Shown: positions 47,898 to 60,240 of the stretch, in pieces
Layout of the letters: each line of letters begins with the position of its first letter
Position numbering within the stretch: position 1 is the first letter of the stretch
Assembly: GCA_022113835.1 (NCBI GenBank)
Contig: JAILWY010000019.1
Location: 7,712,001 to 7,776,000 of the forward strand
Length of the DNA stretch: 64,000 nt
Direction: 5' to 3'
Source of the DNA: Atopsyche davidsoni
Lineage: Eukaryota; Arthropoda; Insecta; Trichoptera; Hydrobiosidae
Program-made: the position numbers and the translations under genes
Notes under the pieces: model-generated
The model's input: the letters and a program-made list of their open reading frames with translations, nothing else
The model's database searches: none
Told to the model about the DNA's origin: nothing

Positions 47898-48879
47898 CAG
47901 TATGTTTTACAAGAACGTAGTCACTGTAAAAAAATGTTTTCGGGGTTTTTTTGCAAAACAAAAGAAACGAGCAGATAGCCCAACATTTTAATGCATCGTA
48001 AAAACTATTCGGTTTTCGTGTTCACTTCGCACAGAGTGCACATTTCCAGAGATGAGTGGCGCGTATGCTTCCCGCTATGAGGCAGTGTTCCTTTGTTTGC
48101 ACCCTAAAGGACCAAAAATGTCACGCTTTCAGGCTGCAAAGTATATGAAGAAGTCAAAGGCGTTTGTGGCCAAGTGGGTGAACCGATATTTCGAAAAAAA
48201 AGATAACAAAGACCGCAACTGGAACAAGATAATCTTTTCTGACGAAGCTTCGTTTTAGACAACTAGTATCTCACCTCGTGCTTGGTCAACTGCCAATTAC
48301 AGAATGGTCGAAAAAACTGTTAAACATCCGGTAAAGGTGCATGTTTGGGGATGCTTCTCAAAATGTGGTTTTGGCAATATAAACTTGTTTACCGAAACTT
48401 TGAATGCTGCAAGGATGAACCAAATATACCAGAAAGCATTATTACCATTTTCCCAAAGACTGATCCCAAGCCCAAGTGAATCATGGATATTACAAGAAGA
48501 TAATGAGCCCAAACACCGAAGTCGCCTATGCAGCGCGTGGAAACAAGATAAAGGCATCGAGGTCTTGGATTGGCCCTCACAATCTCCTGGCGCAAACCCA
48601 ATTAAAAACGTTTAGGCGTTGAAGCTTAAACTTTGATGAAAAAAAACCCTAACTGCCGCCGAGTTTACTCGCAATTTAAAGGCCACATGGAAGTCCCGTG
48701 AATATGCATAAAAAATAGTTGAAATTATGCCTCGAAGATGCCTGCCTATTATAAACAACGGAGGAAACTGGACACCTTATTGATAATAAAGCATCTAAGC
48801 TACGTGTTTTATTATTTTCCAATGCGAGACTTAATTTTTTTAATAATTTATGCCGGTTACGCTCTTTTGTTACATACTG
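47898..48879 (+). mobile_element. Tc1-like element, internally deleted
   Basis: Imperfect inverted ends CAGTATGTTTTACAAGAACG and (inverted) CAGTATGTAACAAAAGAGCG are flanked by TA (47896-47897 and 48880-48881). At 982 bp it is much shorter than the usual 1.6 kb. Confidence 0.82.
48052..48783 (+). pseudogene. Tc1-like transposase, degraded
   Basis: The N-terminal piece MSGAYASRYEAVFLCLHPKG with a helix-turn-helix (SRFQAAKYMKKSKAFVAKW) is joined by a deletion to NWNKIIFSDEASF, which carries the first catalytic Asp, followed by a TAG. A second frame carries VHVWGCFSKCGFGNI, WILQEDNEPKHRS with the second Asp, and WPSQSPGANPIKNV, where the catalytic Glu of the usual DLNPIENVW motif is Lys. More stops follow, with a recognisable end (PRRCLPIINNGGNWTPY). 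Confidence 0.85.
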
Positions 48880-48976
48880 TATATAAGGCTTTACGTTGAA
48901 ATAAATATAAAAATAATTATGTAACGGGTACCATTGAAATTAAGTGTGTTATTCGACTTGAATATATAAACCTATA

Positions 48977-48981
48977 TATAC

Positions 48982-49020
<39 letters not shown>

Positions 49021-49023
49021 TGT
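48977..49023. repeat. (TG)n microsatellite
   Basis: About 22 TG units with one TA interruption. Confidence 0.95.
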
Positions 49024-49379
49024 GGTAAGAGCTTATAGACTTAATACTTTCTCCTTATCTGAATTTCCTTATTCCTACCGTGTCGAGTTGAAATAAAACA
49101 ATCCTAAAATACTAACGTAGCGCGTGATTTTAGGAAACGGTTCTTTGAAGATATTTTTTGTGTTAGTTAATATTTTCTCCGGATGTAGCAGGCCGTATGA
49201 TGAGATTAACATAACCTTAAGAAATAAAATAAAAAAATAATGGGGAAAAAACGTAAAGTTAAATCTTAAATATAGCCTTGGATGAATAAAAGCCGAAATA
49301 ATTTAGGGATCATCTCTACACGAGCCTCGGCAAAGAGTCATATTTTTCGGAAAAATATTCAGAATTTCGCTCGAGTGAG

Positions 49380-49680
49380 TCGAGGGCGGCTCTCAGCGGC
49401 CGCGCCACTCAGTCCCCGTGGATTATCAGCTCCTTCGTTATAATGAACCCGCCCGCGCTGCCGGCCAGTCGGCGCGCTTGGCTTCCTCAATTATTGGCGT
49501 GTTTAGTCGATATTTCTCTCTGGGAAAAGTGATCGAGTCACCAACTACTCGAGCCAACATTGAAAGCACTGGGAAATATAGGTCGTTTGGTTATCAGTTG
49601 GCTTATAATCGACATTTCCTTAGGAGCGAAGTTGCGCATGTTACTCTGAAGAGTCGCCGTCAAACGTAAAATTTCTATTC
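49380..49680. other. GC-richer patch, possible promoter or UTR
   Basis: CpG-containing sequence (GCGGCCGCGCCAC and neighbours) in otherwise AT-rich DNA, without a recognisable protein on either strand. It could be a promoter or 5' UTR exon of the leftward genes. Confidence 0.2.
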
Positions 49681-50258
49681 ACGAGGCATTTCTCTTAGTG
49701 TCATATGTAAATAGATTTATAAAAAATACTTTTATTACAACAATTTGGCCAATGAATGTAATGCGATAAGTACCTATGTGTCCAGGTAGTAAATCAATCT
49801 TAAACACTCTACGTGAATAACCAATCGATCGAGTTATAATAATTTAATATTTTGAGTATTGTTGTTGGGTAATTAAGTAATTAATAAATTAAAAAAATAG
49901 TATTCATGTTTCTACATCTTAAAGTTAACTTTAAGAAGTAGTGGTGCACCACCAAAACAAGCATTACTAAAGTTTTGTAATTTGTCCAAGACAATAAGAA
50001 GAGACTTTTTCCTCTATCCACCCTTACCGAGAACAAAACGATAGAATTTATTTTTCTATAACTAGTGGGGATTCGAGAAAATACCAAGTTTTGAAATTTC
50101 GACATATTTATGTTTGACTTTTATAATTTTCAAGTCTCCACAAGTGGTATACGTATTAGAAAATATGATCATTATAAAAAAATGTGAATGTTTTTTGAGT
50201 GGATGTTAATATTAGAGATTTCCTAGGACATATTTAATATTCTGTTGAATCGGAAAAG

Positions 50259-50898
50259 AAGAAATTAAAAACATTGCTTACGTACGAAAAATTACATCTG
50301 TTAAATTGCGTCCGTTTTTGTCCATGCACTCCTGTAGACGTTGTGACAAGTTGTCCATACCCCTCCGAAGCATTTCACGTGGAACCGCTCGGATTTCTTG
50401 TGTTATTTTGTCACTCAGGGCTTCAAGTGTACGTGGTTTGTTTATGAAAACTCGTCCTTTAATGTAGCCCCATAAAAAAATAGTCACAAGGTGACAGGGC
50501 CACATCTCCAAGCAACGAAATGAGACGTCCAGGAAAGGTTTGCCTCAGAAATTCCATAGCTGCTCTCGATGTATGGCATGTCGCCCCATCTTGTTGAAAC
50601 AATACGCATACAGTATTGAGGTTGATACGTCGTTTCTCAATTGTGGCAGAAAAAAGTCACGCAGCATCGCTAAATAACAGTCTGTGTTGACAGTGACGGT
50701 CCGACCGTTTTCACGAAAAAAGTAAGGACCAATAATGAAGTTTTGACTAATGACACACCAAACAGTTACTCTGTCGCTGTGTAAAGGTTTTTCATAGAGT
50801 TCTTGAGGATTTTCTGAAGCCCAATACCTACAGTTCTGCTCGATTGCAAGTCCTGACAAATGAAAGTGAGCTTCGTCACTCATAACCAAAACAATATC
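50259..50898 (-). mobile_element. DUF4817-type Tc1/mariner element, partial copy 2
   Basis: Nearly identical to 36302-36941 of copy 1 (for example Ala for Gly in the EIR-VPREM phrase), including the same frame breaks in the transposase pieces at 50889-50545 and 50511-50278. Both termini are missing. Its 5' side is cut by a SINE-like insert (50899-51195), beyond which only a few matching bases remain. Confidence 0.88.
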
Positions 50899-51195
50899 AC
50901 TTACTTATATGATTAGGCACTAGTTAGTAAATATAATAACCCTGTAATGGGTAATAAATATAAATCTTGATTGACTAATCCATACATAGATATAAATGAT
51001 TAGGCACATTTTTTCACACATTGAAAATGATTTATAGAAAAATATCATCGTGACTTGTGTAGGATTCGAACCTACATCTCCAAGCTTACATTCAATGTGT
51101 GAAAAAATATGCCTAATCATATTAGTAAGTGATATAAACCAGTATAGGTAATTAAAACGCACTTTGATTGACGTTCAATCCATAAAATAGACATA
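50899..51195 (-). mobile_element. SINE-like palindromic insert with 12-bp target duplication
   Basis: CAAAACAATATC occurs directly on both sides (50887-50898 and 51196-51207), so 297 bp were inserted there. The core carries a tRNA-type B box on the - strand (GGATTCGAACCTACATC on +). Around it is an inverted repeat: GATTAGGCACATTTTTTCAC at 50998 against GTGTGAAAAAATATGCCTAATC at 51098, in two parts. A related copy begins at about 63827. Confidence 0.65.
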
Positions 51196-51449
51196 CAAAA
51201 CAATATCGTCACTCAAGGTATAATAAAAGGTTGTTTTATTGTATATTCAGTTTCCCGGTTTTCTTAAATAAAATATCAAATTTATCTTATATTTCATGAA
51301 ACGGGAAAACTTTACGAGAAAAAATTAAATAAGATGCAGGGATTTGTGCAATTTACACGAAAACACTGCTGATAGCTGGACACAGCTATGGCTACCTACT
51401 CACAGCTCTCCTGGGCGGTATCCTTCTCTCAGGGCGAAGTTACTCTCGT

Positions 51450-51740
51450 AAATAAAAATACAACATTAATTTAAGGAGTGTGTCAAAGAGCGGCGAGTAC
51501 AAGGTGCGAGGCACGGATTGTGCGTGGGAGGGAAGGGGAGTCAGAGGAGAGGGGGGGACGGACTTCTTTGGCTCTGCCACTTGAAGGATGAGACTAGGGG
51601 GAACAAAAAAACAAAAAATATGCTGAACCAGCCCCCCCAGCCCCGGGACAGGCCGATGAGCGCCGGGGCCGGACGTGGCTCATGACGGACGGACAGCTAC
51701 AACTCAGCCCATACTTCCATACGTCCATACTAGGCTAGAC
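51450..51740. other. G-rich island, possible promoter
   Basis: Dense G runs and CpGs (GGGAGGGAAGGGGAG, CCCCCCCAGCCCCGGG) over about 300 bases, unlike the flanks. No splice-supported exon was found on either strand. Candidate promoter or first exon of the leftward genes. Confidence 0.2.
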
Positions 51741-52884
51741 ACTAGCATAGCACACAAGCAGAATAGGTGGAAATTTATAAAAATCTAAATTACATTTTAG
51801 AAAATACTTATGATTTCAATTTTTGTCCATTCAAACTTTAACGCCTTTTTTAGGTAAGCTATAGAATAATAAATTTGTGATCAGTCTTTTTTTGGTTTTC
51901 TGAATTTCTCCTACACGCCATTGATTGGACATGGAAATTCAGGTTCGAGTTCATTCTTTGACGTAGGTTTAGTATGAAAAATATAACCAGCAGGCTTGTG
52001 TTATTTATCAAATAACTACAATTTTCACCAATATTTATTATTCAATATTTAAGGAATCCACATTATATTATCGAGACCGGTTTATTGTACTGACAATAAG
52101 ATTTAAAATAATTACTCATACTTGACACACAAGAAATACCTAACAATTTTTTTCAACTTTTTCTGTCCTTTTGAGTGTCTCAAAAAAAAGGAAGAATTAA
52201 TTTCAAGTCATTTCACGTGTGAATTATTGGCCATAAAAATGCAATTCATGCTTTTTATTGTTGTTGGTATAACGGTAACTTCCAATGAGGACAAGTAGGT
52301 TGCATTTTAGGGTTAAAAATATGTCTAGGAATAATTCCCGAGTGTGTTTACTAAATAAAAATGAGATTTACTAGCCATTCATAATTAAATGGATCATATT
52401 GATAAAATGTATGAAACCATTTCACTATTCCTGGATTACTGGCAAAATCCAAATTAAACTCAAGAAATAAAAGAAAATTTTCCGAATATGCGAACTGAAA
52501 AATGCGATCAATTATCACAAAATTAGTAATCTAATAAATATAATAAAACACTTGTTAATTATTGCGACGTGTTTGAATCTCATTTTATTGTGAATATTCC
52601 CAATTAACTGTAAGAAATCATTTTTTGTAAGAAGTTTCGAAATTTAGTGTGTTTGAATAAACCATCCACGTTCAGATAAATTAAAAGAGAAGAAGGAGAC
52701 ATTCGTGGCATTCATTTGTGGCTGTATCCAGATTTATATGTCTCTGATATTTGTTATGTTTTTGTAGAAAAATCACCGAAACATTGAACCAGAAAGGATT
52801 TTTTCTTAAAATATCTTTAAGTGGTTTTTTTCATGTTCATTAAATTTGAAGATTTTTTATGATTTACCTGTGAAAAAAAAAATA

Positions 52885-52985
52885 GAAATTCATTTTGACT
52901 CCGCCCGGATTTGAACTAGAGATCACGCTGTCAGCAAGAAAGCGTGCTAGCCACTGGAGCATGAGGAGGTTTTTATATCGAGCGA
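52885..52985 (-). repeat. Degenerate tRNA-like SINE head
   Basis: On the - strand: CTCCTCATGCTCCAGTGGC, TAGCACGC (A box), a CACGCT/AGCGTG stem with an oversized loop, AGTTCAAATCC (B box) and GGGCGGAGTC pairing partly with the 5' CTCC. A T/A-rich tail follows. The enlarged anticodon loop argues against a working tRNA. Confidence 0.45.
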
Positions 52986-53925
52986 CTTTCACGTTACACA
53001 ATAACGTGACGTGACTGGATTAATTAAATTGATACTTATGCTTTATAAACAAAACTATGAGTAAGTTAATTAAAAATTTGTCGATGGCTATGATAATTAC
53101 ATTCTGCAAAAGAATTATAGGCAGGAGAGTACGATTCAAGCGATTACAAGCGATTACAAGCGACTGCGGTTATGAGTAGTTTATTATTCCCTTTATAATT
53201 ATTTTTTTGTAAATTGAGGGAGCTAAAAGAGTACTGAAACCATTGATACAATCAAAGGATTGGACAGAATGAAAAAATCTGACTGTTTTACAGAGTTTTG
53301 TCGTTATCTAATGAGAGCTTTGTAGTCGATGATTAGGCGAAATTTATACAATAAACTTACTTATTGCGTAAATTCATCTTATAGATAATTCTGCTAATTT
53401 TGATATAAACAATAAGTTGATTGATGTTCCTTGGATTTCTCGTCTGCAGAAAAGTATAGAGTCTATAATAAATGCGGTTGAGTTGAATGTTGTAACCTAT
53501 TAGTTATTGAGTGTTTTGGGTTTTCCGGAGATTTTCCGAACTTCGATTCCAGGAATGGTTCACCCGAAGAGTGTTTTCATCGTTTCTCTTTTGAGATAAA
53601 ATTTCGTATTAACTTATTATTTATTGAATAATTGAGTTTTTTAGATAATACCGCGAAGTTTGACATACCCGCCGTGAAATAAGGGTTTAAGATTAAGGGT
53701 TAACAACGGATATTAACTAATGGCATATTTTACAATCGGGGCATGAAAGTCTGACCAGGCACAGCCCGTGGCATTTATCCGAGGCGATATGGCGTTATGG
53801 AAGACACTGTATTTAGATACCCGAACCCCCGACCCACACGCGCGGAGAGATTGCTCTTTGCCCGGACCAATATTTGAGGAACAGCCGAAGTATGTACAGG
53901 AGATTAATCAGACCAGATCATCGAA

Positions 53926-53998
53926 CCGCCCCTCAAGTGCCGCCCCTCCAGTGCCGCCCCTCCAGTGCCGCCCCTCCAGTGCCGCCCCTCCAGTGCCG
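53926..53998 (+). repeat. 14-bp minisatellite, five units
   Basis: Five units of CCGCCCCTCCAGTG (the first with one change) in GC-rich context. The frame running through it has no recognisable product. Confidence 0.9.
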
Positions 53999-54431
53999 CG
54001 CGCCATTCACAATCACCTAACCTGCTTGCTGTCGCTATGCGGGCTTTTGGATATTAAGTTGCACTTTTTCCTTCTGAATCCAACTTTTTAACTACTCCGC
54101 TATAATTATCTAAAGGTATTGTAAAAAAAGCTATTAAAAAAAAATATATACTATGTTAAAAACAGTGTTTAGGTCATGGCCGTTTAAAGCAACTTGTTCG
54201 TTGTGATTAGATTTGAGGTTTTTTATTATTTATTTTGAGTGACCATATAATGATTTTGAATATTTAATATAGAATTTTACAACACACACGCACTAATTCT
54301 TAAACCAATAATACGAAAATCGACCGATTCATTGCATTTTTAGAACAAATAAAAACTTTTGAGTGGACATGAATTTACACCAAGATCGTCATATATATAA
54401 ATATAGATAGGTATATTTATATATATATATT

Positions 54432-57028
54432 AGGGTGTCCCTTAAAATTCAAGTTCAATATTTTTTTACGCGTACCTTCTTAAAAGTTTAGTAATAATCC
54501 TATATTGTCTAGAAAAAAATATTAGTTCGATTTATAAACGGTAACCCGTGCCGACTTGCGATTTTAACTTGTCCATACAAGTTGCGTAAGTACTGCGCTG
54601 TGACTTGTAACTGCATGTTTTATTTGTCATTTCATATTTGATTTTTGAGATTAGTAGTGCTCCATTGTTTAGTGCGTTAACATGTCGGTGGAATTACGGA
54701 GTGATAAACAAAATAATTTCCTTATCGGTTTGCCTAGATATCAAATAAATGGTGCAAAATTACCATCTAATCGACAAATTCCCTCGGTCCTATTTTACAA
54801 TATTCGCGAGGTTAAACTGATTGTTAGTGAAAGTGCAAATCTTGTGATTAGGGAGTGCATCATATATTGGGAAAAAGCAAGAATTCCAACAAGGGCATAT
54901 CCTAACTGCGTGAAGAAACTTGTTGATTTATATCATGTTTGGAGAGAGTTGCAAAAAAAATTGTAAGAAAACTCAGGTTACGTTCAAGAGCCGTGAGAAC
55001 AATTTCAAAATTGATCTTGATAATTTGTTTGATATTGCACATGCTGATGCTTTTGAGAGAATGAAAATAGAGTAAGATAAATTATTTTTAATGAAACAGA
55101 GAGAGCCAGATCGACCAGGATGCTTAGGTGGTGTTGATAAAAAATTGTCGGAAAAAGAAGATAGATCTAAACAACGACGATTGGAAGAAGAGGAAAGGGT
55201 TGTAAGACAACGATAACCACTAGCTGCTGAAACTAGAAAATCAAGGGCAGAAGCAATAAAATCTGACTTCTTTGGAAGTAATGTACCCGACGTAGTCACA
55301 GTCCATTGGGATGGAAAACTATTACCCGGGTTAGATGTACGAAGTTCTAAAGAAGAACGCTTGCCAGTTATTGCTTCGTTTGACGATAAGGAACAGCTTC
55401 TTGCAGTGCCGAAACTAGAACATTCTTCTGGAAAACATCAAGCTAAGGCTGTCTCAACAGCTCTCTTTGACTGGAACCTTCACGATAAAGTACAAATAAT
55501 GTGCTGCGACACAACAGCTTCCAATACTGGCCGTTTCAATGGAGCTTGTGCTATTTTGGAGCAAACTTTAGGAAGAGAATTGCTGCTTTTCGCCTGTCGT
55601 CATCATGTTTATGAATTGGTCCTAAAAGCTGTCTTTGAAAGCAAAATTAAGCAAATTACTAGTAGCCCAGATATTCCAATGTTTAAAAAGTTCAGAGAAA
55701 ATTGGAAAAACATCGACGCTAGTAACATTGAACCATCTCTTAATTTCGTAAAACAACGTGTTGCCGAGACAGACATTCAAGCTTTGTTAATATTTTATAA
55801 GGCAGAATTAGACAAAGGTTATGTAAGAGATGACTACCGCGAATTGGTCGAACTGTGCGTAATATTTTTGGGAGGAGACACAGAGGAAAAATTAAAACTA
55901 AGGCCCCCCGGAGCAATGCATCAGGCTCGCTGGATGGCGAGAGCGATCTATTCTTTAAAAATATGTTCACTTCAGTCACAATGCAGAATAACTGCGAAGG
56001 ACAAAAAGGCTCTACAAGATGTTTGCTTATTTGTCGTGGTGTTGTATGTTAAACCTTGGCTCGAATGTACAGTGGCGATCAAAGCACCTAACCAAGATTT
56101 GCGCTTCTTGAAGATGTTAAAAGAGTACGAAAAAGTTGACGCAACAATTTCTAATGCTTCTATAAGCAAGTTTAGCCATCACTTGTGGTATTTATGTGAA
56201 GAGACAGTTATTCTATCACTGTTTGATGATGAAGTTGATAACCAAACTAAAAAGAAAATGATTGCCAACTTCAACCGGGACAAAACCTCAGATTTTAGCA
56301 AACGCTATGACCCGTCAAAGGAAGAACTGCCCCAAAGGTTGTTTGGTAAGTTTAATTGATTTTTTGTGATATATTTAAATTGTTGTAGATTTATTTGTTA
56401 TTTATCTTATTTTCCTTTTTTTTCCAGGCAAAACACTGGATAATTTCGTATCGGAAAAGAGCAAACAATTTTTATCACGACTGCAGATCGACGACAGTTT
56501 TCTAAAGGAAGATGTATCTTCCTGGAATAATAATGCTGCTTTTCTGGAAGCTAAAAGAAAAATAAGTTATTTGAGAGTTGTGAATGATACTGCTGAAAGG
56601 GCTGTTAAAATGATGCAAGATTTTAACGGACTTATCACGGCTGAAGAAGAACAAAAACAGTTCTTGCTGCGCTGTGTCCAGGAACATAGAAAATTGTATC
56701 CGGACTGTAAAAAAACAACTCTAAAAAAAAGTTACCCTGGCTGATTGTTATTACTTTATGTTTTTGATTAAAGATTAATGTTCATCTAATTGAATTTTTA
56801 CTATTATTTACTTAATTTATTGCATTTATAATGATTTTATACCAGACCGAAATATCAAGACAAAACACGTTTTTTACTAAACTTTGAAGCTCGGTCGGCA
56901 CTGGTTGCAATTATGCTAGAAAGATGAAATTTTATATTTAAGACTCTTATAGCATTACTAAAAAAAGTAGAGGGTACCCATTTCGAAATTTGAAAAAAAA
57001 AATTTTTTGGTCATATAAGGGACACCCT
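54432..57028 (+). mobile_element. 2,597-bp DNA transposon of unassigned family, copy 2
   Basis: Identical in length and ends to 32969-35565 and different from it at about nine positions that I found by eye. TA dinucleotides flank both sides here too. It lies outside any recognised gene. Confidence 0.9.
54682..56744 (+). pseudogene. Transposase-like gene of the 2.6-kb element, copy 2
   Basis: Same architecture as copy 1: ATG 54682, frame change at the A run near 54956, in-frame TAA near 55073 and 55214, then a continuous 3' part to the splice donor at 56345, an 82-bp intron, and a last exon 56428-56744. Copy 2 keeps TGG (Trp) where copy 1 has TAG, so its 3' half is open from 55217 to the intron. 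Blocks VTVHWDGKLLPGL, IMCCDTTASNTGRFNG and CRHHVYELVLKAVF are intact. An Asp/Asp/Glu catalytic set cannot be assigned with confidence. Confidence 0.78.
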
Positions 57029-57554
57029 AATATATATATATTTGTGTGTGTGTGTTATATAAACACAATATTTTTGGAAAAGCCATTCTATAGCTCCGTT
57101 ATATTTTTAACACTTAGAAGGCCGCTTCAGTTCGTAGTTAATTGTAGTAAATGGGTTTTGCACTGAAGCCCTCGGCGCGCCGCTGTCATCGTCGCGCACT
57201 CCACGCAGAACCAATGGACGTTATTTGAGTAGGAAATAATATTCAATTAGAGATTTAATTATTTACAACTTCATATCGGTGAAATACAATTTTATTGGTT
57301 TATTTATCAAACTTCCAAATATTCGTGGTAATATTTTTTTTATCTTTGTATTGATGTGTGCTTAGATTTATGTGACTTTAGCCTGAATAATGAATCTAAC
57401 GGATGCTTTAAATGTTTCATGGTTAACAAGTTACTTACTACTTTAGGTATTTTGTTCCAGTTAGATTTTTTGGTTAACAATTAGTAAACAGTGTATTGAT
57501 GATTTGGCACTTAGCCTTGTTGTTGCTTAGCAGTGCCATGCTCTGACATAACCT

Positions 57555-57650
57555 TGAAACCGACTTGTACTAAAGTCGTAGGAAGGCGCCGGCCACGAGG
57601 TCCCGGGTCCGAATCCGGTTGAGTAAATCAAATATGTCTTTTTCTGCCTT
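57555..57650 (+). repeat. tRNA-derived SINE-like fragment
   Basis: GGCGCCGGCCACGAGGTCCC is followed by GGGTCCGAATCCGG, a good B box, and TTGAGT. The upstream A box is not convincing. Confidence 0.4.
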
Positions 57651-58356
57651 AAAATGCCATAAGTAGACTAATTTTTCTGTTTATAAAAAGGCAAATAAGG
57701 AGATAAACCGAGCCGGATAAAGCCGCAACTTCCCTGAACGACTTGAAGCATGAGTAATGAATAACCCGCAATTTGCTAGCTACGTACTTACTGTGGTTAT
57801 GGACGTTTCGTTCGGATTGTCTGATTTTGTATGTCTCATCCTCATGGAATAAACGTAAAAAATAAGATTACACCATAAATGAACTTTTAATTTGAGGAGA
57901 TACTCGTACATTAAATCGATTATTGAATGTGCATCCGGACTACAACCCAAATTCCACTGTCGTTAAGTGGGTATAATTTTTTTGAAGTCCTTTTAAGCTT
58001 GTTTTTTTTTAAATAAAATTTAGCTTAGATGATTCTCGTTTGTTCAGGTTTAATAGTTGGAATTTACAAATGAATTTACTTTAACAAATGAAGATAAATA
58101 AAATTTAACTAAGGTTATCTGGTCCTTAGTGGGATCATCAAGCTGATAAATTCGATGAGACCTGCAAAAAACCTAAAATGTATGTAATTTTTAAGGTGTT
58201 TTTCCTGAAAATTGATGCTATATTGAAAACTCTTTAAGCAAAATATACTGGTCTAATACTACTTTAAAGTAGATTCCTTGTTTTTTTTTTTTTATGAAAC
58301 GCAATTGCGGGCTTGAGGCTCTCCGCTTGCAGAGATCTTTCTAGCTAAGAATTTGT

Positions 58357-58659
58357 TCAAAAACCTCGATATAACGGACCTATTGGGGGGAGGGGGTGTC
58401 CGTTAAAGTTGAAAGTCTGTTTTATAAATATAGGTTTAAAGTAAATCAAAAAACTTTTTTTTTGAAAATACACTATGTATTTAGATATAAATAAAAAATA
58501 CTTTTGTTTGCACTTTTTTATAATCAACTCTTGAAAATTACGAAAATTATTTTTTTTTTACATTTTCGCACGTTTTTTATTTTTTACATTTGACCGGTTT
58601 TGTTGTCCGATATATCTGAATTCCGTTACACAGGGGTCCGTTATATCGAGGTTTTACTG
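58357..58659. mobile_element. pogo/Tigger-like MITE
   Basis: AAAACCTCGATATAACGGACC on the left (in two parts) is mirrored by GGTCCGTTATATCGAGG and TTTTACTG on the right, followed by TA. Internal GTCCGTTA and CCGATATATC repeats are typical of this group. About 300 bp, non-coding. Confidence 0.7.
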
Positions 58660-60040
58660 TATTTATTTTGGTCACGAGCAGTACTTTCTGTGCTCTTCCA
58701 GCATATCCGTAACCGCAAACATTGTTGTACTCTGCCAAGTATCTGCCAATACAAGCGACGTCATTAACTTGAGCTGTTTGTTTTGACTTTCGACCACTGA
58801 GAGCTGAAAACTACCGAAACATTACAACACCAAGCCTTATTTTACTAAATATATATATAAAAATCTTACTGGCCCATCAAAACTTGAGCCCAGGACTCCA
58901 TTATAGGCAAGAAATCTGATAGTTAAACTAAGAGATACATATTATTGGTATATTTTACTATGCCCTCCTTCTTAAAATGATAGCGTGAGTATGTTAACAC
59001 CGGGATTTATAATAGTAAACCTACATAAAATTTGATAAAAGAAATCACGCTGGCACTTGAAGTACGGACTTCACATTTTAATTATGCGCGTACTTTTCTG
59101 AATGAAGTCATCGAGAATTCTTTGCGAAAGAATCGGAATTCACCTTCGCGGTCCGCCGATCGATGGAGATCACCTCCTTCACGGCAAGTGGCGAGGGGCG
59201 CCGCCCGGGAGGCGAGGGGTTGCGAGAACTCACTTCGCAAAACCTATATATAATACGCATTTCAAATTTAAACAGGAATACGATACAGTTTATAATGATA
59301 ATGGGATTTTTCTGGTGCTGCGCTGTGGTTGGTGTCTTCCGACACTTCGTTCCCGGTACTGGGGCCAACTTCAGGCATTTGAAGTCCCTCGATCCATTGG
59401 AATTTTTAAAAATGTTTTTGACGATAATTACTCAGTGGAATTCGATTTTTGTATTTATATCTTATTTTATTAAAATATTTTTTTTTTTTTTGTGATTTTG
59501 CAAATTTTAATTTGAATTTTTGTGACTGTTTTCGCAAAACCTTTTGTGTTGGAATTTTCATACGGAAAACATTATCTACTTTGTTTAAAATTTCTAACAC
59601 AAAATATTTTTGCGACACTACTCACAAAATGAGAAAAAAATTGCGAATTGAAATTTGGAATAAAAAATACCAGTGGGATTAAATAGATTAATCCACAAAC
59701 CGCCAAACTGCGGAAAGCCCTAGCGCACCAAAACACCCAATAAAACCCAAGGTCTTCTAGAAACAACGGCGGCCAAAAGCTATGAACACATCCAGTTTAT
59801 ATATGGGTAATTTTTAATATTACAAATTATCGCTTTTCTTACTATATCTAGTTTCGATTTTTTTTGATAATTATAATTCACTAAGACTTTTGTCATAAGA
59901 CATATTTGTAAGTGCCGCTGACAGAATTATTGGGTTGGGCTTGATTTTTTTCCAATGCATTAGCTTCGGTATTGGAGCCATTTCACTTGGAAATGAGAAA
60001 CTTCAGATAAATTATCAAATATGTCACCGCTTCTTCTTCA

Positions 60041-60240
60041 TCAAGTGCCTCTCCTCAGAGGAAGTTGGCGACCATTTCACTGAGCATATACTCATGTTTA
60101 GCCAGTGTTCGTGGTATTCTAAGGGGGAAATAGTGTAATGGGTTTCTGGGTCCTTCTTCACCGCAGTTTTATATTGGAAGAAAAAGCCTGCGTATTGCTG
60201 CTGCAATTATTATTACAGAGACAAGACCCCCCCCTCGACA
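60041..60240 (+). repeat. Dispersed repeat family C, copy 2
   Basis: Collinear with 21567-21800 through catttcactgagcatatact, ccagtgttc, gaaatagtgtaatgggt, agttttatattgg and a C-rich end next to cgacaaggta. Confidence 0.7.

Noticed and set aside
52885..52985. Functional tRNA gene on the - strand
   Set aside because: The acceptor stem is mismatched, and the anticodon loop is too large. It fits a SINE head better.
53768..54091. Proline-rich 107-residue frame
   Set aside because: It is driven by a 14-bp minisatellite, starts without a clear ATG context and resembles no protein.
59108..59368. 86-residue - strand frame over a GC-richer patch
   Set aside because: Part (LAVKEVISIDRRTAKV) looks exon-like, but no supporting splice pair or family was recognised.
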